Assembly: GCA_964370825.1 (NCBI GenBank) | Contig: CAYJKY010000014.1 | Coordinates: forward strand, 1 to 64,000 | Length of the DNA stretch: 64,000 nt | Direction of reading: 5' to 3' | From: CAYJBH01 sp964370825 | Lineage (GTDB): Bacteria; Bacillota; Clostridia; Oscillospirales; Ruminococcaceae | In this document: piece by piece, positions 1 to 6,511 of the stretch | Layout: each line of letters starts with the position of its first letter | Position numbering within the stretch: position 1 is the stretch's first letter | Notes under the pieces: model-generated | Database searches by the model: none | Told to the model about the DNA's origin: nothing | The model's input: the letters and a program-made list of their open reading frames with translations, nothing else | Position numbers and translations under genes: made by a program

Positions 1-66
1 CTGTGCGAACCAAGTAGTTTTTCCATTAGCTCCGCTACAAGCGATGATTATGTACTTCTTTATAAG
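1..66 (-). other. Possible 5' fragment of a P-loop protein running off the window
   Basis: On the minus strand an open frame runs from a stop at 69-67 to the window edge. It encodes a short beta-strand-like run (KKYIIIA) followed by SGANGKTTW, which resembles a Walker A loop whose first glycine is replaced by cysteine. There is no ATG, GTG or TTG before the motif, only ATA at 63-61, and no convincing ribosome site. It could be the decayed beginning of a zeta-toxin-like or other P-loop kinase, or chance. Only about 22 codons are visible. Confidence 0.18.
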
Positions 67-147
67 CTAAATTTTGCCCCGAGAAGAAAGTGGAAGAGAA
101 TTACTTCAACATAATAACAATTCAGGAAATGTTTTTCAATAACACTA

Positions 148-156
148 TGATATAAT
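148..156 (+). promoter_or_regulatory. Candidate extended -10 promoter for the AraC-phosphotransferase gene
   Basis: TGATATAAT gives a consensus -10 hexamer (151-156) with an upstream TGn extension and no good -35. It lies about 46 bases before the GTG start at 203. The flanking sequence is AT-rich, so this is a moderate call. Confidence 0.33.
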
Positions 157-202
157 ATAAACATAATTTGCAGGTTATAATTATTCGTTAATAGGTGAAA
201 AT

Positions 203-1498
203 GTGTGGGACAATAGAGAGCTAATGCAAAAAACACTTGATTATATCGAGGAGAATTTAAAAGCCGAAATAACAACGGTGGAACTTAGTGATATAGCAGG
301 ATTTTCGGTCTATCATTACTATAAGCTGTTTATGAATACGGTCGGTATGCCTATTAGGCAATATATCACAAGGCGAAAGCTTCTTCACTGTGTATATGAA
401 ATTAACTGTGGAAAACCTATGATTGATGTGACTTTAGCCTACGGTTTTAACACTCATTCGGGCTTTTACAAGGCATTTGTACGAGAATTTAACATGTCAC
501 CCTCTCGCTTTCTTAAAACGCACAAAGCAAATAAACCTTATAGAATTAATTTACTTAATAAGGACTATATTATGCTTACAAAAAAACAAATCAGCGGAGC
601 TCTGCAAAACTGGAAATTAAGTAACAGCCAAATTAAAGATATATATTACAAAAACAGTGGTGTCCGCAGTGAAAACGTATTTTGTGTTGACGATAAATAT
701 TTTATCAAATTTTACACTAACTTAGGACAGTTGAAAAATCACATTAAAATATCAAGTGCACTTAAAAAAGTAGGATCAAATGCAGGTCTACCTATTAAGG
801 CTGTGGATGGCGAGGAAATAGTAAAAAATGGTGAAGCATACTGTATTTTAACTGAAAAAATTGCCGGCTCGCCGATGAAAAGCGATGAACTTTATAGTGA
901 CCCTTGTTTTGAAAAATCAAAAATTGTAGGTGAAGTAATCGGACAGCTAAGTTTAGTTTTAAGTAGTATAGATGATATTGCTTTAAAAGAAGCAGATTTA
1001 CTAAACTCACTAAAAAATTACGGATTGCCAAGATCTCGAAATATATATAATCTTTCAGATTCATTCTGCAAAATATTCGTGTCAGAGTTTGAAGATTTAT
1101 ACAGCAAGCTACCAAAACAGATTATCCATCGCGACCCAAACCTTTCAAACATAATGTTCAGTGATAACAACTATACCTTTATCGACTTCGATTTATGCGA
1201 AAAAAACCTTAGAATTGTTGACCCTTGTTATGTGGCAACCTCTGTACTTTCAGAGCATATAGATAAATGCTTTAACTCTTGGCTTAAAATCTATAAAAAT
1301 ATTATTTTAGGCTATCATTCTGTGGCAAAACTTAGTGCGGACGAAATAAAGGCTATTCCCTATGTTATATTATCAAATCAACTAATTTTTTCCGCATGGT
1401 TTGGCGAGCAAGATAAATTAGTTGAATGTTATGAAACAAATAAAAAAATGACAAGACTTGTTATTGATAATTTTGATAAAGTAAAATTTGCGCTATAG
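203..1498 (+). CDS. AraC-type DNA-binding domain fused to an APH-like phosphotransferase domain
   Basis: The protein has 431 residues. Residues 8-110 form a two-helix-turn-helix AraC/XylS DNA-binding domain at the N terminus, ending in the typical GFNTHSGFYKAF and SPSRFLK elements. From about residue 150 the sequence becomes an aminoglycoside phosphotransferase/choline-kinase-like domain: SENVFCVDDKYFIKFY resembles the nucleotide-binding strands, HRDPNLSN (H309 to N316) matches the catalytic HxDxxxxN loop, and IDFD follows as the metal-binding segment. The GTG at 203 has AGGTG upstream; the ATG at 224 is an alternative start. Known AraC proteins usually carry the DNA-binding part at the C terminus, so this order is inverted. 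A regulator that phosphorylates or senses a small molecule or antibiotic is plausible, but the substrate is unknown. It is a single-gene unit that converges on the GNAT gene. Confidence 0.8.
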   Translation: MWDNRELMQKTLDYIEENLKAEITTVELSDIAGFSVYHYYKLFMNTVGMPIRQYITRRKLLHCVYEINCGKPMIDVTLAYGFNTHSGFYKAFVREFNMSPSRFLKTHKANKPYRINLLNKDYIMLTKKQISGALQNWKLSNSQIKDIYYKNSGVRSENVFCVDDKYFIKFYTNLGQLKNHIKISSALKKVGSNAGLPIKAVDGEEIVKNGEAYCILTEKIAGSPMKSDELYSDPCFEKSKIVGEVIGQLSLVLSSIDDIALKEADLLNSLKNYGLPRSRNIYNLSDSFCKIFVSEFEDLYSKLPKQIIHRDPNLSNIMFSDNNYTFIDFDLCEKNLRIVDPCYVATSVLSEHIDKCFNSWLKIYKNIILGYHSVAKLSADEIKAIPYVILSNQLIFSAWFGEQDKLVECYETNKKMTRLVIDNFDKVKFAL

Positions 1499-1519
1499 CA
1501 ACTTACAATATGCTATAAT

Positions 1520-1567
1520 AGCCTACACACCTTATGGGATTTGTACATAAACTCATGTGTGTAGGCT
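1520..1567. terminator. Hairpin between two convergent genes
   Basis: AGCCTACACAC (1520-1530) pairs perfectly with GTGTGTAGGCT (1557-1567) around a 26-base loop. It lies between the stop of the AraC-phosphotransferase gene and the stop of the minus-strand GNAT gene. Neither side has a strong T tract, so termination efficiency is uncertain. Confidence 0.5.
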
Positions 1568-1584
1568 GACACATTTCTCAGGTT

Positions 1585-2055
1585 TTACTTTAGGTGATGT
1601 ACCATTATAAATTCTTCCTCGGATTCGGATATCACTTCGAAACCTACATTTAAATACATTTTATACGCTCTGTTAGCCTTTTGAACAGATAGTGAAGTTT
1701 GGTGATAACCTGAATTTTTTAGGTGTTCTATCATTGTTTTCATTAAGTTTGTGCCAATACCTTTTCCTCTATATTCCGGATACACCGAAATTGCAAATTC
1801 CGGCGTATTACGGTCAAGATGTCCAAATCCTTTTATACACCTAACCCAAACGGCGCCAACTATCAAGTTGTTTTCTTCGGCAACAAAACAATAATCGTCT
1901 TTTTTACTGCCGAACTCATCTACATACACCCATATAGACGGGGCTTGTATGACCGTTCGTGGTAGCAGTTTATCTGCATTTCCCTGAAATATAGATTCAT
2001 AAATAAAATCGGTCAACAGCATAATCTCCTGCTTTTTTATTGGCCTTATTTTCAT
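1585..2055 (-). CDS. GNAT family N-acetyltransferase
   Basis: This is an acetyl-CoA-dependent N-acetyltransferase fold of 156 residues. The acetyl-CoA pyrophosphate loop is visible as VYPEYRGKGIGTNL, preceded by the strand NLIVGAVWVRCI and followed by a helix and the SLSVQKANRAYKMYLNVGFEV C-terminal half, which is typical of RimI-like enzymes. Two in-frame ATGs (2061, 2055) follow AAGGGGGG. Only the second has normal spacing (about 6 bases), so it is chosen over upstream ATGs at 2094 and 2085. The acceptor substrate cannot be read. It faces the AraC-phosphotransferase gene tail to tail; both could act on small molecules, but no shared operon exists. Confidence 0.85.
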   Translation of the reverse strand: MKIRPIKKQEIMLLTDFIYESIFQGNADKLLPRTVIQAPSIWVYVDEFGSKKDDYCFVAEENNLIVGAVWVRCIKGFGHLDRNTPEFAISVYPEYRGKGIGTNLMKTMIEHLKNSGYHQTSLSVQKANRAYKMYLNVGFEVISESEEEFIMVHHLK

Positions 2056-2231
2056 TTTCATCCCCCCTTGATTTAATAATATCATTGCTCTCATCTGTGT
2101 TTTAAAAAATATTATCTAACAAAATAATATCTCAATCACAAGTAAAAAGCAACTTAAAAATTATTTTTGTATTGCTTACTTTTGATTATTAAAGAAATTT
2201 TACAAACTATATGCTACATTGAAAAAAACAC

Positions 2232-2260
2232 TTGACATATTCACAGTTTTGGTATATACT
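2232..2260 (+). promoter_or_regulatory. Sigma-A promoter of the DUF2325-DUF3793-flavodoxin operon
   Basis: TTGACA (2232-2237), a 17-base spacer and TATACT (2255-2260) form a near-consensus vegetative promoter. The predicted start site falls at about 2267, directly before the first GTTAG-N6-CTAAC dyad, so a protein bound there would block transcription initiation. Confidence 0.85.
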
Positions 2261-2268
2261 CAAGACAA

Positions 2269-2286
2269 GGTTAGCTAAAGCTAACC
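2269..2286. promoter_or_regulatory. Operator dyad site 1 (GTTAG-N6-CTAAC), DtxR/IdeR-like
   Basis: GGTTAGCTAAAGCTAACC is an 18-base dyad with only the two central bases outside the symmetry. It starts 9 bases after the -10 hexamer. It shares the core GTTAG-N6-CTAAC with six other sites in the first 15.2 kb. The core resembles the inner part of the DtxR/IdeR box (TTAGGTTAGSCTAACCTAA), so iron-responsive repression is the leading inference. Confidence 0.8.
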
Positions 2287-2304
2287 GAGTTTTTTAAGTA
2301 GCAA

Positions 2305-2320
2305 GTTAGCAATAACTAAC
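2305..2320. promoter_or_regulatory. Operator dyad site 2 (GTTAG-N6-CTAAC)
   Basis: GTTAGCAATAACTAAC lies 35 bases centre-to-centre downstream of site 1, inside the leader of the same operon and 24 bases before the DUF2325 start codon. Two tandem sites suggest cooperative or roadblock repression. Confidence 0.75.
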
Positions 2321-2344
2321 ATCAACGCTGAGAAGGAGATAATT

Positions 2345-2623
2345 ATGAGTATTGCAATAATAGGCGGAAACGAGCGCATGGAGCGTATGTATAAAGACCT
2401 ATGTAAAGATTATCATTGCAAGGCAAAGGTGTTTACCACTCCGCAAGGCATAAAGAATAAGATAGGAAGCCCAGACATGGTGATACTTTTCACCAATACT
2501 GTTTCGCACAAAATGATTCATATGGCTTTATCGTCGGTTGATGCTGACAGGTCGGTTATTGTTCGCTCCCACTCCAGTTCGATGGCATCATTAAAAGAAA
2601 TACTAAACACACATGTTTCGTAA
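2345..2623 (+). CDS. DUF2325 family protein
   Basis: This 92-residue protein begins MSIAIIGGNERMERMY and contains PDMVILFTNTVSHKM and VRSHSSSMASLKEIL, the characteristic segments of the DUF2325 family. The family has a Rossmann-like beta-alpha pattern with a GG loop near the N terminus; its biochemical role is not established. It is led by AAGGAG seven bases before the ATG. It is the first gene of an operon with DUF3793, flavodoxin and a small AraC protein, behind two GTTAG-N6-CTAAC operators. That placement points to an iron- or metal-limitation role, which is inference from context. Confidence 0.82.
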   Translation: MSIAIIGGNERMERMYKDLCKDYHCKAKVFTTPQGIKNKIGSPDMVILFTNTVSHKMIHMALSSVDADRSVIVRSHSSSMASLKEILNTHVS

Positions 2624-2632
2624 GGAGTTGGC

Positions 2633-3181
2633 ATGTCGGTAGAAACCATTGTCCGTCACTGTTCTCCTACCCTTGCAGGGCTAAAGCTTGGCAATCTTTT
2701 TTGCTACAAATTTACGTGCTTACAAGATTTTTACAGTGCTTTATCCACATTTAATAAGATGTTAAACGGAAAGGGCGTTTATTTCACAGTTTTGCGCATA
2801 AAGAGGAACAGTGCTCTCATTTTTGTTTATCGTATGAATGGTTTAATAAAGATGTTACAGAAAAAGGATGTGCAGAATTTTTTATCCGGATATGGTTACA
2901 CTGACTTTTCACTGGACGGCTGTCTAGCAACACTCACAGAGCATCTTTCACATCAGAATTTCCCCCATGAGATAGGTGTGTTTTTAAGCTATCCACTTCC
3001 TGATATCATCGCCTTTATAGAAAACAAAGGGCAAAACTACAAGGCTGTCGGATGCTGGAAGGTTTATACCGATGAGGATAGTGCACGCCGAACGTTTGAG
3101 TTATACAAGAAATGCACAAGAGTTTATTGCGAAACAATTATACATAACACAGACATTACCCGGCTAACGGTAGCCGGATAA
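2633..3181 (+). CDS. DUF3793 family protein
   Basis: This 182-residue protein starts with ETIVRHCSPTLAGLKLGNLF, the family hallmark, and contains HEIGVFLSYPLPDIIAFIENKG and KAVGCWKVYTDEDSA, also typical of DUF3793. The cysteine in RHCSPTLAG is conserved in the family as I know it. No catalytic function is established. The Shine-Dalgarno AAGGAG overlaps the stop codon of the DUF2325 gene, so the two are translationally close. DUF3793 genes commonly neighbour flavodoxin and ferrous-iron genes in Clostridia, which matches the present order. Confidence 0.82.
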   Translation: MSVETIVRHCSPTLAGLKLGNLFCYKFTCLQDFYSALSTFNKMLNGKGVYFTVLRIKRNSALIFVYRMNGLIKMLQKKDVQNFLSGYGYTDFSLDGCLATLTEHLSHQNFPHEIGVFLSYPLPDIIAFIENKGQNYKAVGCWKVYTDEDSARRTFELYKKCTRVYCETIIHNTDITRLTVAG

Positions 3182-3211
3182 TAACATAACGATTAAAGGA
3201 GAATTTTAATT

Positions 3212-3622
3212 ATGGCAAAGGTAGCAGTTGTTTATTGGAGTGGCACCGGAAATACCGAAATTATGGCTAACAAGGTTGTCGAAGGTGCAAAAGCTAAAGG
3301 CGCCGAGGTTGATTTGTTTACTGCCTCGGAGTTTAACAAGGGGATGCTTGCTGACTATTCGGCGTTAGCACTTGGGTGTTCCTCTATGGGTGCAGAGGTT
3401 CTGGAGGAGTCAGAATTCCAGCCGATGTGGGATGATATCAAGGACAGTATTTCCGATAAAAAAGTTGTTCTGTTCGGCTCCTACGGATGGGGTGACGGCG
3501 AGTGGATGCGCAACTGGGAGGAAGAGGCAGGTAGTGTAGTCGTAGAAACATACATCTGCAACGAAACACCGGATGCTGATGCGGAAGCCGCTTGTGTGGC
3601 TCTCGGTGAAAATTTGGTATAA
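3212..3622 (+). CDS. Flavodoxin
   Basis: This is a short-chain flavodoxin of 136 residues. SGTGNTEIMA (residues 10-19) is the FMN phosphate loop, SSMGAE (about 58-63) occupies the first isoalloxazine loop, and FGSYGWGDGEWM (about 88-99) is the second, with aromatic residues to stack the flavin. It carries low-potential electrons in place of ferredoxin, a substitution many bacteria make when iron is scarce. Its place behind the GTTAG-N6-CTAAC operators fits that role. AAGGAG lies about 10 bases before the ATG. Confidence 0.93.
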   Translation: MAKVAVVYWSGTGNTEIMANKVVEGAKAKGAEVDLFTASEFNKGMLADYSALALGCSSMGAEVLEESEFQPMWDDIKDSISDKKVVLFGSYGWGDGEWMRNWEEEAGSVVVETYICNETPDADAEAACVALGENLV

Positions 3623-3624
3623 GC

Positions 3625-3963
3625 TTGGTCAACGAAACAACAAGAAAAATACTGATGGTGTCAAGAAAACTATTGTTAGAGAGCACCATCACCGAAAAAA
3701 AGGTTTCAGAGGTAGTGTATGTCTCTGAAACCTATCTTCGCAACCAGTATAATAAATTTTTCGGTATGCCACCGAAAAAATATATAAAAACTGTTAAGCT
3801 TAAAAAGGCGCACACTCTTTTACGTACTACCGACTTAAATGTAAGCAGAATTGCACAGGAGATAGGTTATATAAACACATCCAAATTTTCATCAGATTTT
3901 AAGAGAAGGTTTGGGATTACACCCACTCAATACCGCAAAAACATTAAAAACGTGTCGTTTTAG
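3625..3963 (+). CDS. Stand-alone AraC-type DNA-binding protein
   Basis: The 112 residues consist almost entirely of an AraC/XylS double helix-turn-helix domain: VSEVVYVSETYLRNQYNKFFGMPPKKYIK for the first motif, and VSRIAQEIGYINTSKFSSDFKRRFGITPTQYRK for the second. No sensor domain is present. The TTG start at 3625 is only two bases after the flavodoxin stop; ATG at 3655 is an alternative, and neither has a clear ribosome site, so translational coupling is likely. As the last gene of the operon it may regulate this unit or another metal-related one. The target is unknown. Confidence 0.75.
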   Translation: MVNETTRKILMVSRKLLLESTITEKKVSEVVYVSETYLRNQYNKFFGMPPKKYIKTVKLKKAHTLLRTTDLNVSRIAQEIGYINTSKFSSDFKRRFGITPTQYRKNIKNVSF

Positions 3964-3986
3964 GGTAGAAAACATTGGTTTATGTA

Positions 3987-3995
3987 TGGTATAAT
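3987..3995 (+). promoter_or_regulatory. Candidate extended -10 promoter before the DUF6110 gene
   Basis: TGGTATAAT provides a TGn extension and consensus -10 hexamer 33 bases before the DUF6110 start. No -35 match is seen. It would let the DUF6110/P-type ATPase unit be expressed apart from the flavodoxin operon. Confidence 0.35.
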
Positions 3996-4027
3996 TTGTT
4001 ACTCTATAATCTAAAGGAGTAGATATT

Positions 4028-4267
4028 ATGCAATGGATGAATAAAGAAAAGAATATTGTTTTTGCTATCGGTGCAGTTGCCGGAGCGGCACTCATTACCT
4101 TTTTGCGCACAAAATCCGCTCGTGACCTTGCAGTAAAAGGTTTGGCAAAGGGAATCACCGTTAAAGACTGTATAGTCGAGGAGGTTGCCAATATCCGAGA
4201 AGAGGCAGATGATATCTGCAACGAGGCAAAGGCAGTGGCAAAATCCGACTGCGAGAATGCCGAATAG
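4028..4267 (+). CDS. DUF6110-like small membrane-anchored protein
   Basis: The 79-residue protein has one predicted membrane helix (about residues 9-25, IVFAIGAVAGAALITFL) followed by a Lys/Arg-containing segment with KSARDLAVKGLAKGITVKDCIVEEV and a Glu/Ala-rich coiled tail. This matches the pattern I associate with the DUF6110 family, which is often encoded next to a metal-translocating P-type ATPase. AAGGAG precedes the ATG. It lies 17 bases upstream of the ATPase start and is probably a helper or accessory subunit. That role is inferred from context only. Confidence 0.65.
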   Translation: MQWMNKEKNIVFAIGAVAGAALITFLRTKSARDLAVKGLAKGITVKDCIVEEVANIREEADDICNEAKAVAKSDCENAE

Positions 4268-4284
4268 AAAGTAAAGGTTAGCAT

Positions 4285-6384
4285 ATGAAATACAAAATTA
4301 TATGCGACAATGCAGGCCGTCTCAGGATAAGGTTCGGAAAATATATTATAAATAGGGAGCAGTGTTATGGTTTAACCGAACTGCTCTTTTCTTTTCATGA
4401 TGTAAAAAAGGTAGAAGTAAACGATAAAAACGGCTCTATACTCGTTGAGTATTTAGGTGCGTCGGTACGTGAACAGCTACTAAACACATTTACTGCATTA
4501 TCGCTTGAAAAAATCCCCAAAATAAATCCCAACGAAGAGCAAAAGGCGGCTATATTAGATAAAGAATTTAAGCACAGGGTATTTTGGCATGTCACAAATC
4601 ATCTTTTGCGCTATTTTTTCATGCCGATTTCTATCCATCGGGTTTACGTGGTATACCGCTCGATACGATTTATAAAGCTTGGGCTATATGCTCTAATTAA
4701 AAAGAGATTAAATGTTGAGGTTTTAGATGCCACAGCAATTTTAACCTCGCTTTGTTGCGGTCATTTCTCCACCGCATCCTCCACCATGTTTTTGCTTAAC
4801 CTATCCGACATACTATTGAACTATTCCAATGCAAGGGCAAAAAACGCTCTTGCACAGAGCCTTGCGATAAATGTCGACAGTGTTTGGCAGGTGCGAGATG
4901 GTGTCGAGATCTCGGTCAAGCTTAACGATGTTAAGGTCGGCGACATTCTGCGCATTCGTAAAGGTAGCATGATACCCGTCGATGGTAATATTGTCGCAGG
5001 CGATGCGCTTATAAACGAGGCACCCATGACCGGTGAACCTCTTTCGGTTCATAAGACAGTCGAGTCAACTGTCTTTGCGGGAACAGTTCTGGAGGATGGT
5101 GAGATAGACATTGAGGTCATAAGCCTCAAAAACGAATCTCGTATTGCAAAGATAATAAGCCTAATAGATAGTGGCGAAAAGGAAAAGGCAACTGTTCAGG
5201 GACGTGCAGAACAGCTTGCTGACGATATAGTTCCACTTAGTTTTGGAATGTTTCTCGGAACATTAATCTTTACACAGAATGTATCACGTGCGCTCTCTGT
5301 ATTGATGGTGGATTTTTCCTGTGCCATAAAACTTACTACGCCCATCACAATAATTTCCGCGCTCAAAGAGGGTGTTCAACAGGATGTGTTGGTCAAGGGT
5401 GGAAAGTTTTTAGAAAAACTCGCTGAGGTCGATACTGTGGTGTTCGATAAAACAGGAACGCTCACAAATGCAGTTCCTAAGGTATCGAAAATTATTTCGG
5501 TAAAAGAGCGATACACAGAAGATATTATCCTCCGTATCGCCGCATGCCTTGAAGAGCATTTTCCGCATAGTGTTGCCGCCGCAATAGTTGCCGAGGCAAA
5601 GGAAAAAGGATTACGTCATCCGGAAGACCACGGCAAGGTGGAGTATATCGTTGCACACGGACTTGTAAGCACATATAACGGGCGACGGGCAGTCATCGGC
5701 AGTAAACACTTCGTCTTTGAGGACGAAAAAATCATACCACCCCTCATTAATGAGAAGGAAATCGGAGAAGACAGTGCTGTATATCTCGCAATTGACGATG
5801 AATTAGTTGGTATAATATGTGTCAATGACCCACCGAGAGCAGATGCAAAACAGACAATAGAGATGCTCCGCTGCGAGGGAATCAAAGAGATTGTCATGAT
5901 AACAGGTGACAGTGAGGGTAGTGCAAGATTCACAAGTGAGCTGCTCGGGTTAGATGGGTATTATGCGCAGGTTCTGCCGGATGGTAAGGCCGAAATAATC
6001 GAAGATATGAAGTTACACGGAAAAACTGTTTTGATGGTTGGTGACGGTATAAACGACACCCCGGCATTATCCTGTGCCGATGTTGCACTCACACTCAATG
6101 GTTCATCCGACATTGCAAGAGAGGTTGCCGATATAGCAATAATGTCGGACGAACTCCCAAAAATTATAATGGCAAGACGACTTGCAATCGGCATGATGGA
6201 AAAAATTCATAGACAGTACAGCTTTATTGTTGGGTTTAATGCCGCATTAATAGGGCTCGGAATATTCGGCATAATCACAGCCAACCGCTCGGCATGGTTA
6301 CACAACGCATCAACAATAGCATTGACGGGCCTTTCAACACGACCGATTTTAAAAAAGGAGAAACGTAACGATGAAACAGCATAA
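4285..6384 (+). CDS. P1B-type heavy-metal-translocating ATPase
   Basis: This 699-residue membrane pump has an N-terminal ferredoxin-like (HMA-type) fold of about 60 residues (CDNAGRLRIRFG) with no CxxC metal site. Paired membrane segments follow, then an actuator domain with MTGEP, a DKTGTLTN phosphorylation site (D388), HP-type nucleotide contacts (EHFPHSVAAAI), and the MVGDGINDTPALS hinge. The usual CPC membrane motif is replaced by SCAIKLTTP. The C-terminal membrane part ends with LHNASTIALTGLSTRPIL, typical of this subfamily. Substrate choice in P1B ATPases depends on that membrane motif; the SCA variant argues against a classic Cu+ or Zn2+ pump and leaves Mn2+ or Fe2+ as candidates. The gene overlaps the next microprotein gene by 14 bases. 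Confidence 0.9.
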   Translation: MKYKIICDNAGRLRIRFGKYIINREQCYGLTELLFSFHDVKKVEVNDKNGSILVEYLGASVREQLLNTFTALSLEKIPKINPNEEQKAAILDKEFKHRVFWHVTNHLLRYFFMPISIHRVYVVYRSIRFIKLGLYALIKKRLNVEVLDATAILTSLCCGHFSTASSTMFLLNLSDILLNYSNARAKNALAQSLAINVDSVWQVRDGVEISVKLNDVKVGDILRIRKGSMIPVDGNIVAGDALINEAPMTGEPLSVHKTVESTVFAGTVLEDGEIDIEVISLKNESRIAKIISLIDSGEKEKATVQGRAEQLADDIVPLSFGMFLGTLIFTQNVSRALSVLMVDFSCAIKLTTPITIISALKEGVQQDVLVKGGKFLEKLAEVDTVVFDKTGTLTNAVPKVSKIISVKERYTEDIILRIAACLEEHFPHSVAAAIVAEAKEKGLRHPEDHGKVEYIVAHGLVSTYNGRRAVIGSKHFVFEDEKIIPPLINEKEIGEDSAVYLAIDDELVGIICVNDPPRADAKQTIEMLRCEGIKEIVMITGDSEGSARFTSELLGLDGYYAQVLPDGKAEIIEDMKLHGKTVLMVGDGINDTPALSCADVALTLNGSSDIAREVADIAIMSDELPKIIMARRLAIGMMEKIHRQYSFIVGFNAALIGLGIFGIITANRSAWLHNASTIALTGLSTRPILKKEKRNDETA

Positions 6385-6451
6385 GTTTTGGGGATATGCG
6401 GCACTTTTTTGCATGGTGATGTGCATATTTACCGGCATGAAACATAAATGA
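6371..6451 (+). CDS. 26-residue single-membrane-helix microprotein overlapping the ATPase gene
   Basis: An ATG at 6371, preceded by AAGGAG with a 10-base spacer, opens a 26-codon frame ending in TGA. The peptide begins MKQHKFWGYAALFCMVMC and ends TGMKHK: a basic N terminus, a hydrophobic helix of about 15 residues with two cysteines, and a basic C terminus. It overlaps the last 14 bases of the P-type ATPase gene in another frame and is followed directly by a terminator. That strongly suggests the last gene of the operon. A small subunit or regulator of the pump, comparable in size to KdpF-like peptides, is a reasonable inference. Confidence 0.65.
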   Translation: MKQHKFWGYAALFCMVMCIFTGMKHK

Positions 6452-6453
6452 AA

Positions 6454-6500
6454 CAAAAAAACAACCGATTGGCATTGATGACCATATCGGTTGTTTTTTT
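6454..6500. terminator. Bidirectional intrinsic terminator
   Basis: ACAACCGAT (6461-6469) pairs with ATCGGTTGT (6486-6494). A run of A precedes and a run of T follows, so the hairpin can stop both the plus-strand ATPase operon and the minus-strand siderophore operon that end on either side. Confidence 0.88.
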
Positions 6501-6511
6501 AAGCTGTTAAA

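Noticed and set aside
795..1115. 106-residue minus-strand frame
   Set aside because: It is antisense to the phosphotransferase part of the AraC fusion protein and contains no recognisable domain.
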